Under the pieces are notes generated by a model. That model ran no database searches, was not told the DNA's origin, and saw only the letters and a list, made by a program, of their open reading frames with translations. Source: Lomentospora prolificans (Eukaryota > Ascomycota > Sordariomycetes > Microascales > Microascaceae). Taken from it: a DNA stretch of 64,000 bases. Position numbers and translations under genes: made by a program. Shown here piece by piece: positions 22,381 to 34,516 of the stretch (positions within the stretch are counted from its first letter, which is position 1; each line of letters begins with the position of its first letter). The stretch covers positions 1,302,001 through 1,366,000 of the forward strand of contig JARFXM010000010.1 of the NCBI GenBank assembly GCA_029532625.1, written 5' to 3'.

Positions 22381-25300
22381 GATTCCCACGATGAGGGAAT
22401 ATCGAGGAGGAAAGAAGAAAGGAAGAAAGGAAAGGTATGTAGGGCCAAACGGCTGAGACACGCAATATGATATTACAGGACTCTCGACGTACCAAGAGTA
22501 TTCCACCCGTTGAGTGGGGACTTGCATTCTCCCTTGCTCCTTCCCCAAACTGCGCATGCAAGGTTCTTCTGAGCCATCGGGGCGATGCTGCGAGCTGTCA
22601 CCGTGTTATCTATCAATCAAATGGGGCTGTAGTTATTGGCCAACACAGTTTCGCAAACTCTGCCCGCTCGGTTCGCCTTCTGCAAGTAGTCCTCTTGCTC
22701 TATACTTGCTCTTAATCAATAATTCTACGATGCCGCCCCATGCCTCGGATAACCCGGCTTACTTGACATGGGCCAACCGCGGCTGGGGAACAAATGGAAG
22801 GAACAACGATAGATGCAGAAACGCCGTGTTTGCTGCGAACTAGACAGACAACAGTAACTAAGGCTGCATCACTTATCCAAGTGGGTCAATTGACGAGGGT
22901 GATGGGACAGAAGAACAGGGTCCAATGATGGACGCAGCAATGCCAAAGTCTTTCCAAATTTACACTCATGCAGCGTCCTTATCTTGCCTTTCTCAGGCCT
23001 GCAACCCAGAATTAACAGGACTGGTGTTTGACTTGACCATCGGCCACATTTAGTACAAGCTAGGGCTCGACCCATATGAGCTGGATTTGATGATCCAAAT
23101 CACCGGTATCAAATGGGGCATTAGTGCCCAGTGGTGTCTGGAGCCCGGGTAGTATCCTCTCAACGGCCATCGTCGGCCAATTAACCCAATATCCCAGTCC
23201 CGTGGAGACAGTCGAATAAGCTTTTGAGAGGCGGATTGGGAAGAGCCGGGGTGGGCCAGGGCATGACCGGGACCCTTGCCGGCGATCCTCATTTTCTAAT
23301 TCAAGCCGGTATCTGATAAGTCTAGGCACAGAAACGCACAATAACACAAATGACAGCAGTCGTTTTCGCCGCAACCAGCTGACATCTTGCAACATTGATC
23401 TAAGCATAAATCGTATGAGGCCCCAGGCCTGTGTCGCGACTGTGAGGCTGGCTGTCCCAGAGAATCTGACTACTTAGCTTGGCCCAGAGAAGCTCAGATG
23501 GGTCTCGAGATTGGACTGGAACTCCCACTCGCTGTTTACCTTATTATGAATGTTGGCGTGGAGCACTCATTAACTCACTCGTCGATACGATTGAGAATTC
23601 CAAGTTGAAACATGAACAGATCCACCAGTGGATGTTCGAGAACATCCAGCTGCCAGTATCTGTAAATTCTACACATACCAGTCGCTAGGTCCATCATGGA
23701 TGTTTCCACTCAACACTGATTTTAAACAGTGTAGGAAATACACTCTCCACCTGTTCAAGCTACTTTTAATGCTGGTGGTTAGAACTTCAAAAGTTATTGG
23801 GGACTAATGAATACTTCAACTGCCCAAGATGCATGCATCTACCAGTGTCAGATATTCGTGAGAGGCTTGAGGGCCAGATTATCATTCATTGATCTATCGT
23901 GAAACTCTACCATAATCAAAAATATCACGATGGGAATGGTCTTGCAATCTACTAGTTTCTTGAATGTAATAGAGGGATGCCAATCACAGTCATTGCATTT
24001 CCTATGTAAGGCCAATGCACTCCTAAAGCTATCAGATTGTCCCATAGTCTTCCTAGAGTTGAATACAGCATCGATAATCATTTACAAATTCATGGGGCGC
24101 CTAGAAATGTGCAGCAGATGGGACTGCATTTGATATTCTGATAGTCTATTCCTATACATAGATAGTACTATGAAATGCGTTCGACTACGCCATCCAAGAT
24201 CAACATGCTTAGAACTCTACGCTCGGGGGGATTTAACAAAAGTGGTCTCCTAAAGTCTGTGAGAGCCACGTTCTCTCTGACTCGCTGGGTCTCACCGCTA
24301 TATAGCAAGCTACCACCCCTCGGCACTATAATCCCCAAGGTTGTGTTGTATCCTGCCAGCGGTGCGCCTTCCTTAAAAGTGACAATCAGAGAGAAAGGAA
24401 AATGTCTCGGGATGTAGACTTGGAGAAGACTAGGTCTGATGTTGTTACTCGCTCCCAGGCCTCATTTCACCGTCTTCGGTAGGCGGACCTGTGACACGTG
24501 TGCTTGGCAGGAGTAGATTCGAGTAAAACACACCGGATTCCGATTGATTGAGTGCCTCTTTGGCGTACATGAATTCAATACATTCTGACCTATATTGGGA
24601 AGCTTGATCCGAGGCTAACGGTACGCGGCCACGCTCAAAAGGCCTCGAGATCTTGGCTCTAGCGAAGTTAAGTTTGGCCTGTAGTTTGCTAAGAGAGCCT
24701 GCTGCTCGGCGCTGGAGGGATATTGAAGCTGAACCAGCCATAGCTAGCATGATGGCAAATAATGCCCAGCGCCATAAGTTTACAGAGCAGCATGACAGCA
24801 ACCCGTTGGACGGCAGGGGAAGTCGACCCCCAGCCTACCTTCCTCTTTCTTACTCAGTTCCCGGAAAAGAGCAGCCAGATTGACGCGGCCAGAACTAAGA
24901 ACATGATACTATCGCCGGGAATAGATGTAGAGCGCATCTTGGACTTGCCTGGCAGATCGTTGCAAAACCAATCAAGATACAGAAGTTTGCAGCTCTATAA
25001 TGTGGCATATCTGCTTGAGCCGAGTGTAACTCATATATATAAAACGTCGAGCTTGTCCACCTGGCAGTCATTTCCACACCCAGGATCCAATCAACAGGGA
25101 AGAACTAGCAATGGGCAATTCAATGACGGCCCGGGGATCTTGATGTGTCTAGTGACATTCTGGCCTTTTTCTATTATTCAACTGGCCAACTGTTCGCAAA
25201 CGAATCGCACATGCGATTCCACCGGGCCTGCCTCATGACACTTCGCCGGTGGTCCTTTGCTCGATGATGACTCTTACACCGCCAAGAAGAATCCCATGCG

Positions 25301-28300
25301 CCGATGCGCGCACCTCCTAGTTGGCTCATCGAAAGCGCCGGCCAAAGTTTGCTCAAAACACCATCCGTCACTACAGCACATCACCGAGACCGAGCCATCA
25401 ACTTGCATCAGCGCCATTTGAATAGAACAATGGCGAAAATCACGAGGAAGTGATGCGGCATATTCTAGACGCTCAACACCTTCTGGGATGGGGAGGAAAT
25501 TCTTGGCTCTGTTTCAATCCTAGCCATCCGTTCCGCCCTCCGCGTGTACAAGGTTGGGTAATGAGAACCCGGATGTCGTGTTTTGTTTTTCGTCCACCAA
25601 GACGGATTGCTGTGTTACACCGTGCTACGAGGGGGCAGTGAATTGTGATACGCGTAACGAGAACAGGTGATTTTCACGGACTTGCTCCGGGGTGGCGTGT
25701 GCTCTACGTCCCTGCCTTTGTCGATGGAATCTCAGCTCTGGACTCCCTGCAGGAGGTTGACGTATGCTTGAAGTCTTACAAGCTTCTGTAAGAGGAAGCC
25801 AAAGGGGCGTTATCCACGGATCGAAGCACAGGGTTCCTGCAATATGAAGAGCGCGTCAGCTAAGAAATGCAGTCCGCCACCCGGAACTTATCGGGGCGGG
25901 ACCGGCAGAGTCCCGGCCGACATGTGGAATCCCGTGCCAAGCTGCGAAACGAGTGATCGGCTCTACCCTAGGAACCCACCGGAGTCGCCTGACGAATTAT
26001 TCCTGTGGCCATAAGGGGAGTATCGAACGAAAGGCCAGTTGAATTGGAGGGGAGGGCAACATCGGGTGAATGTGTGAGGGAAGAGAAACTTGCTTCTTCG
26101 TGAAGAGATTGCATGTCAGTGTGGTGGGGTCCGTCTGAAGGAGATGGGACTTCCAGGAAAGAAAGAAGATGGCTACCAACAGGATATTTGGAAGCGACGA
26201 AAGGGTCCAATCTAGGAATTAACATCCAAACGGTATATACTTCGTTTACGTCCTCTTTCTCAGGATTGCGAGAGCCAACAGTTTGGCGAAAATTGCTCAC
26301 ACCCTCTCGTTGGGGAATGAGACGCACCAACGTCTCGGGAGCAGGTGCGGGGACCGGATCGGGCAGGACAAGCATTTTGTCGGATGAGAATAGAACGAAC
26401 CGCATCGGGGGTTTAAAAAGGCTTTTCTCTTGTGTATATATTAATGAGAAACAGGAGTTTCGCCCTTGCAAGTGAGGGAAACAAGGAAACAACCTTACTG
26501 GCCAAGAGGGGTGACCACACCAGATCGATTGGATCGGATATTGAAGGCGGGAGGGACAGGTGGGACGGTTATACTCAGTGCAGATGGAGGTATGCGGTCA
26601 CCAAGCCGAGAGAGCCTGCAAGAAGTGGTCACGATGCGACGTCCGGTAGAGTGCTACGCTCAAGCGGAGTAAATGGCCAAGTAGAGGGTGTGGGGGTCCA
26701 AAATGTATCCGAATATATAGAAGAGTATAGAATCCCTCAAGTGAAAGCCCATGCAGGTGTGTTGTCAACACTTTGCTCGTTTCCTTCTGTGGCATCTTGT
26801 GCGCAGTGCCTCCTCTCCTATATATTATTAATACGCGAACGGGCCGTTTGTTTAGAAACAGCCCTCGCCGGTCCAGTATAGAAGTCCGATAATCTGTAGG
26901 TCAGGCCGGAACGGTGGGATGGTGCATCATTTTCTATGCGAACGAAGCTGCGTATTACGCCACTTAATCGTCGAGAGGAGCAGGGCATTTTTCTTTAACC
27001 CGGGATTGAAGGATGTTAGATTCACGAATTTCGCCTCCATGCCCACACAAAGGCGACCCGTGCTGTCTGTGAACCATTTCTCTCAATCAGCACCCGTCAT
27101 CCCGTGGTGATGTAGCTCCATACTTGTCGGTTCACTGCGGGACAAACGTTAGGGTATTATGGTGTGTAGCCTGGACCACTTCTGTAGGATTGGGGGCTGT
27201 CCGCGAATAAAAGAGATCCCCGGATAGTCGATGTATGCTATGCAGGTGCTCGTCATCACTGCTGTTAGTTATACTTGCGGATACAGTCAATATAAACTAT
27301 ATCTGTATTGATGAGTTTATGAGGTGAGATGAGGCTCTAGGGATTCCGAGAGTGGCGCTTCCTCTCAGACTCTGTTTTCTTTTTTTCCACCAAAGATCGC
27401 CCGGATATCAAGGCGATCTGGATCATGTGTCGACCGTATGCTGAAGGGGGTTAACCTTACTCTGAGAAGAGCATATCATGGCATTTGCTATTAATGCATT
27501 TAGCAAGTGGTCGTCTGTAGTAGAAGCTTCCCATTGAATCGTACCATGGCCTCATCCTATCCCATCCGGCCTTGCGCGTTTCGAAGTCGACGCATTGAAT
27601 CACAAAGACAATCAGTGCGGAGGGACTGACACCTTTCAACCTTTACCCTGACCCGAGCTGGTACGGCCTCGGGCGGGCCTCCATGCAGCTTACATGTAAA
27701 GCAACGCATCCATTGGATGGAATCAAGGCCTCTAGGTTGATTTCCCATCATAACCCAATCCCCATTTAGCTCACGGGGACATCATGCGTCCGGTTTTTCA
27801 GCCGTAATATGCGGACCGGCGGACTGGTGGTAGGCGACCCAACATATGAGTTTGATGTATGATTGAGGGGATATGGACCTCGCGCCCAGTTCGGTACAGC
27901 CTGGCTAAACAGTCCCTTAACGGTGGAACCTCTTGAATCACCTCCCTCCAGGAGCCTGCCTTCAAGCTTCGGCAAGACTGCTGTGGTCTCTTGTTCATAG
28001 CAAGCTCTATGGGCTGGGTTGCAATCCTGCTATTGTCCTGTAGACTATCTCTCACACATCATCACCTTCCTGTTAGCTTACTACGATTTTTTTTAACCCA
28101 ACTAAGAATGCTTCGTCTGTGTTGACGTAGTGGGACTCCAGCTCAGTGATAATACCAAGGCGAAAGGACTTGGAACCGTCTGATGCTGGGTTGGGCGTCA
28201 GTTCGCCGATTCCTCCTCCACAGCCCAGTAGCCCGGAAGATTCCAGGACGTCCTTGGGGGGCCGCGGTTCGTGCTTGAAAAATCTCCTAGTCTAACCTCT

Positions 28301-29090
28301 ACTTGTTTTTCCTGCTCGCGTAATATGTGTTTGCACTCGTCAGGTCTCAGCCCTTCTCCTCTGGCCTCGTCATGTCGGGGCCCGACTCACGGAAGGAGCA
28401 AATTTGCAGATGGCAAGACTTTGTACTGCTTGGTATCACAAACAACAAACAGTGACGCCAGCTCCTGTTTTGTCCTTGGGCGAGGAGGTGGCCTGGCGCT
28501 CAAGCGGCTGCAAGAACGCTCAACTCTGCTTGTACGCAGCACGCCTTTTTGTTTAAGTAACAGGACTTTGGGTTCGGTCCTGCTATCAGAGGCTATTGGG
28601 TGCCTGGTCCAGGACGGGACGCGCTAAATGCGACTGAAGGCGCCCAGTGACTTGTGTTCGGAACCCATCACCAACTAGGTGTAGTTCTGCATCATGCTTG
28701 GTTTGGTCCACTCTGTGCGTGTTCTGGAATCCTCGCCTCTCCGGCCCCCCCAAAAAGAGGAACAACAGCATATCTTTCGGTGTCTCAAAAAGCCGATGCG
28801 ACTGATAAGGCAATGACGAAAGTGGCTGCGAGAGTGCTCCAGGAGCGGATGATAGATTCTTCAATATTCCAGAGCACCGCCCCTAGGTTGGAGCGCGCGG
28901 GAGGCAGGATGGTCTTTGCCTTCCGCTCAACTAATACTCGCTGGCAAAGGAATGGCTGACGTTGAAGCCCTGGGACTAGCCCTCTACGAAGTTTTCAGCT
29001 GAATCGGCTGAAACGCTGGTCGGTATCGGTATGGGACAAATGGGATGGTCTATCTTGGCAAGAGCCCTTCTGGAAACAAACTTGGCTTCC

Positions 29091-29192
29091 TTTTTTATTT
29101 TATTTTATTTTTATTCATTTTTATTTTATATTATTTTTTATATTATTTTGGGGTTTATTTTTTTTTTTTTTATTTATTTTTTTTTTTTTTTT
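29091..29192. repeat. T-rich low-complexity tract
   Basis: About 100 bp of almost pure T on the plus strand with occasional A and one GGGG, inside the gene-poor interval. Could be the eroded poly-A tail of a retroposed element read in reverse, or simple slippage. Confidence 0.85.
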
Positions 29193-32100
29193 GGTTGTTG
29201 TTGCCTTTTCCATCGAGGACAAGAGGCGAGATCCGCCGCAGGGCTGGTGATCCAAGGACCCCAGTCGTCTTCTCGCTCAAATATTCTCCGGTTTTCTTTC
29301 TTTTTCGGACGGACCCATCCTTGTCAGGTTCACAGTTTCTTCGAAGGCACAAGTTGGGAGTGGAAAGCACCGAGCGCTTCGTATTCTCCCGCCGGATTGC
29401 TTCTTACGTACGTGATGAAATGGTGAATCAGTGTTTGGTCAAGGGCTTTTCGCAGGCTATTATTCTTTCTTCCCAATTGCCACTGTGGTTTACATGCACC
29501 CGTTGATTGCATCAAGCCAGCATTAAAGCCAGAAGGAAGCTTAGCAGCCAACCTGGGCGAATTGCATCCTCTCCGACGTTAGGGGTACTCGGTTGCGTAC
29601 CCAATAAGCTTTATTATGAAGCCCAAGAGGGGCCCGGAACCCGACGCTGATTCGGGGAGGACAAGCCGTATCAGGGATATTGTCTGACCCTTCACAACAC
29701 TATATCATCAATGTTATGTGAAGTGGGGTGCTAAGAGCAAGGAAAAAAAAAAGCTTGGAAGTGACTGGATTCGTTGGAGAGGGAAAAAGAGGGTGAGAAC
29801 ACGAATCTAGGAAGCGGGCATGACCCTTGAAATCGACGGCGTATAACCACCGCGCCCTTTATTTACCCCTCGAATGTGGGCTTCTGTCCGCTTCGTGGTC
29901 AAAATACTGGTACTTATCCGTATCATCTCGATTATCATGGATGGTGTACAATCGATGAGAAAAAGTCATCGCCTGCTCCACTTGAGATCAGTTCATGAAA
30001 AGTTGAGGCGAACCTCGGTTGGGGTTGTAGATTGCTTCACAGAATTCCATGTTGAACTTGCAAACGCTTGGCGGCGATGGCCTCGACACTCCCCTCTCGA
30101 TCTCTCGTAATATTAACCGTACCTGTTGATCATATCGTCATTCCCACCCCTTCAACCAATTTATGGCAGGTTCTATTAATGCCAGCCCCGCCTTGGTATG
30201 GCCGAGGGTTAATCGGAAGGGGATGAACAGCTTGAGGTTGCACTTTGGCCCAGCCAATAGGCTCTGGAGGAGACCTCTGCATTGTTAGGGGTACCCGCCC
30301 AAACCCTTCAAGTGGGTGTAATGCACGACTGGGTTGCCCAAATCTGTGGTCGACTTTGTCTCTGTCGACATTTGTTCGGGCGTGAGAAGGAAAAAAAGAG
30401 ACGTGTAGAGACCGACCCAGGGCTCATCCTTTCCTGCGTTAAAGGGCTGATGATAGCCTGTTACACATCGGATACACTATGCCTTGGAGGGTATGGAGTC
30501 GTTCTATAATAATATTGGGAAGATTGAACGGCTCGGAGATGGCGAGACTCTTTGTGGGGAGTCTCGCTTCCTATAATACAACCTTCACACTCTAGAATTA
30601 TGCCTTAGAAGCTGTAGGAGGATTAGTGCTGGGAATTTCCAAGGATCAAAATTACGGGGTGTTTCTGGCCTTGGCTCTTAGAACTAGGACGTATAGGGAA
30701 ATTTCGCGGCTCTGGGGCCGAGCCCGTTCTACTCTGGGGTCGATCCGCTGGCGTCTGGTGCATCAATGTTCTCTGTTCCCGCTGTGTAAAGAGAGAGCAG
30801 AGAGGGAGAGGGCGCCAGGTCATCGTGCGGCTTTGGAGGCTCTACCGACTTAGCCTTGGCTCCAAGAAGAAACCTCGAAATAGGATTTCCCCACAGAATG
30901 CAATATAATCGCCAGGTTTTGAAGTCACTTTCCCGTACCCCGGCCGAAAGCCGTCTCTCATGCCGTGCCCTTCTGCGATCCAGTTTCCAGCTTTCGGGTA
31001 CGACCCAGTTTGGGAGTGATGCGGGTCGCTCGGCTCGGTTTGTGTGTTATATTGAACGCCGATATTTTAATCTACCAGCCAGCTGGCTGCAGGACTTGGG
31101 CGTACTGTACCGGATTTATCTAGTCTTGGAGTTGCATCGTCTTCGTAGGTGTATGCGCAGCCTCTGGCATTGTTGGAAATGACTCACTGTAGTAAGTTGG
31201 GTCGGATCACCCGGTGTTAAAAACAATTTCGGTGGCTCAGAGACGAAGGAAAGCTTCTGGGAAGCGTTGAAGTAGATAAGACCGACCTCCGCGAAGCCCA
31301 CTGAAGAGGCTTGGTGAGACCCCTGATTTTGCTGATGAGATTGCTCCCTTGGATAGGTGCAGGCTTTTCGTCAATGCTTCTTTTTCTTGTTGGCGACTGG
31401 GACGACAAAGGCCTCTCGCGTGTCCTCGACGCTGGGCCAATGAGATCCTTTCGAGACCCGTTCACTCCTGCGCCACGCCGACACGCCATGCCAGAGCTTC
31501 TTCCAGACTAGTTGACTTGACCTGCATCCGTGTCGGGGTCAAAATCCTCCTGCCTGCCCGGATGTATGTATATGCGCGTCGAAACAAGGGGGTGCTAACG
31601 GTGGACCGGCTTGTCTTATGGTGTGAGCAGGACGGGCCAAGCTCCCCCTCGCAGCTTGCACCTTCGTATGGACGACTGCGACGCGCCGTGAGCATGGGGT
31701 GGTGCAGTGGGGTCTCGGCCTACCACTTCGTGAAGTGCCCCTGAGACCAGCAGACCAAACCATTACTGGCATTACTTTCGTGCCCTCCTCTGCCTTGCCA
31801 GGGATCGACTAACTCTCAAATACGAATGGTGGTCCGCAGTAGCGCCTCCCTTTATTTCGTCATCTTGCTTTCCGTCTCGTGAATTAAGGTGAGCTTTACC
31901 GACCGGTTGGCCAACCACAAAACTAATCGGGCGTTCCCTCCCCCCATCACGTCTGGCGACAGGAAGGTCAACTACTACTACGAGATGGCATTCAGGTTTC
32001 GATTGAAGAAACCCCCTTCTGACGCTGAGTGTGATCTCCCCGTTCCAGTGCGTTTAATGACGGGTCCGGGGTTAGAGTGGTGCAAAGTTACAATTGAAAC

Positions 32101-33379
32101 GAAATCACTAATAACTGGTCGTTGATGCAAGCACGGAGTACTCGCGTACTCCACGCAAGTAGCTTGTACCGCGCCTGGTTGGGTAGGATTGCTGCTGCGA
32201 GCGCGCCACTTCCTGTCGTGGATGTAGCGGTACACATATCCACATTACGGGTCTCGACGAGAATGAAAATCGAATATTGCGAGAACAGGCTCAGGGGCTA
32301 TTGATGGTAAATCTAATACCGACATGCTGTCCTCTCCGCTTGTCTTGTCCGTCTCAGGCTCGGAACATTATTTTAGAAATTGGGATAATAAAAAAATCGG
32401 AGTCAAGGTTTCTGGGATATCGAGATGAGGAAGACTCTTCTGACATACAGACGCCCGGTCTGAGTATCATTTCCTTGACTGGCGTCTGAATGTCTCCCCC
32501 TTTGCATTCTCGTCTCAAAACGGAAAATCAAATGTGAGTGGATATTTGTCGATTGCGCGACTAATAATAATCCATACACTAATAGGCTCTTTGACACCAT
32601 GTTTCTGGAATCCTGTCCATGCTTAGTCCTTGTTGCTCGTCAAGCTCCAAGAACCGCGCAGGTTCTTGGAAGTACTCTACAAGGTTTGTACTTCGAGAGG
32701 GCTGTCAATGTCGCCACCGGGCTTTTACTAGCTTCAGGTTCCTGGCAGCAAAGTTGCCCTGAGCACAACGGTTTTGCCAGGCCAGCCCTCGTCTTGGACT
32801 TGGCCTCTCGTGGTGGGTGTGGTTGCTACAGCGCGGATGAGTTTGCAAGCAAAGCACCCTCGGCTGGCATCCCATCAGATGGAATACTTGTCGGCCTACC
32901 TGGGGGTCGCAACATTGCAACCAGGCGGACTCCTCTTGAATTAGCGCTGGTAGACTGGATGTGGTGTGTTGAACTTGATCTGGATCCATACTTGTACTTC
33001 ATACCTCCAAAGCCTGGTGCTGCAGGGTGAGATGTGGAGGATTCCTTCCTGCAGTATCCGGGGTCCTCGTACTAAAGTATACATCGAGTAATGTGGTACG
33101 ACTCTGGGTACGGCCACTGGTGACGCCGTGCGGACCTAAGCACTTTAGTGGGCGCCCCGCTGAGACAACCAGAAAAAAAGTATGAATGCGCGAGATAGCG
33201 TGTCGCGCTCTAACAGAGTACATTGAGGGGGTATTAGACACAGGGTAGAGGAGCCAATACTCCCACTAGACCGTCCGTTCCTGGCCTAATAATCCATCCA
33301 TCCTCGAAATCTATCAGAGGTGTCGATCAAATGTACAGTGTGTGCGTCCAACTCTCACCTGTCTGGTCCGGCCACCTTC

Positions 33380-33850
33380 AGTTTCCATCCCCTTGTGTGG
33401 TTTCACCACAACAATCAACTTGCCCTTCACTCTTTCTTTCCTAACCACACCCATCACCACCTTATCCATAGTCCCTTCCTTCCTTCAGCACCTTTCGCCT
33501 TCCCCGTATCTTTTTTACCTTCGTTATCTCCAACACCAGGAGCCTCTTGGACCGCAAACGCAGCCGGTCCCTCCTGCCCCCTTTTCTTCGTTGACGTTGA
33601 CGACGCCCTCACACTTCGGCTCGGTTCTGTTGAAGGATTCTCTCCCTCTCTTTGTCTCTCTCCTGCCCTGTACCCCACGTCCTTTCTGAATTTCTTTATT
33701 CTATTACTATTCTCTGCCATTTAGCATCCATTTTTCTTAACAGCAACGATCCACGATCCTTCTTTTCTCTCAATTGCCATTTCTCTTCGTTTTATTCCGA
33801 CTCAAGTTCTCGACAGGACCCTTTCCTCACCGAATTGTCTACGGTTTCCG
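33380..33850 (+). promoter_or_regulatory. Pyrimidine-rich promoter/leader upstream of BNI4
   Basis: Long run rich in CTTT and CCTT on the plus strand, 0.7-1.1 kb before the BNI4 ATG. CT-rich strands preceding transcription starts are usual in filamentous fungi. If correct, the 5' leader is long and carries several upstream ATGs. Confidence 0.35.
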
Positions 33851-34516
33851 GCCCCCTATAGACATTCCAGATTCCGAGACCGACCAAAGATAAAGGAAAC
33901 CCGACGGCCTATCTTGATCAACCCACTCCCGCATTTTTCCATGCCTTACGACAATTAGTACTAGAATCAACGTGTCTCGAAAGACGGTTGACTTCTTCGT
34001 CATTGATTTGCCTAGAGCTTGTCTAGGCGGCTTGGTCAAAGGACGCTGGCGGGCAATATTGAAGGAACCGAATCAGACGCCTTGTTTTTTTCTTTTTTCT
34101 TTCATTTTTTTCTTAGATTCCTCCCGAGCCTTGGACTTGTGCCCCCAAATATTACATCTGGTGGGCATTTTGGATCAGTCTTGATTCCCTGATATCTGTT
34201 CTGCCTGGTAGGTTGCCTCTTCCCATGTTCGAGAGTAGAGATATGGGGGTTTGAGCCGTTTCCCACTTGTGATGCTGTGCAGTCATAGCCGGCTCCCTTT
34301 GTTTTGTGTTGTGCATATGTGGACGTTTACCGAGTTCTCATGACTTTGACGCTAATGAGGCTCTCTCGGGCAAGTAGATTCACTACACCTTGCAGGCCTT
34401 CTCTGGCGTGTTATTTCTCGAGCATTGGCCTTCTTACCCAGAAGCGAGCGCTCCGCATTCGACTTCACTTAGACGACACTTCCGTGTCGCCCTCGTACCT
34501 GCCCCGAAGAGTTGAG

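Larger units (their letters stand above)
22157..34516. other. Gene-poor interval of about 12.4 kb
   Basis: No gene I can support. Open frames are short, overlap on both strands, lack domains and do not improve when spliced by eye. The largest (25968-26492 minus, 26432-26881 plus, 32599-33030 plus) are unconvincing. It includes a T-rich tract at 29091-29192 and, at its right end, a pyrimidine-rich stretch (33380-33850) that probably belongs to the BNI4 promoter or leader. Lineage-specific genes, non-coding transcripts or decayed repeats may be present but cannot be told by reading. Confidence 0.5.

Noticed and set aside
24445..24801. Candidate small secreted protein on the minus strand with a signal-like start
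   Set aside because: The hydrophobic start depends on a TTG codon. The first in-frame ATG lies inside the hydrophobic stretch, leaving no good signal peptide, and there is no cysteine pattern or domain.
25968..26492. 174-residue minus-strand open frame
   Set aside because: No domain, no convincing splice sites around it, and composition like its surroundings; could still be lineage-specific, so transcripts would decide.
29091..29192. T-rich tract as evidence of a retrotransposon tail
   Set aside because: No reverse-transcriptase or other element coding is visible on either side, and no target-site duplication was found by eye.
32599..33030. 143-residue plus-strand open frame with several cysteines
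   Set aside because: Competes with a minus frame of similar length over the same bases and shows no known fold or signal peptide.
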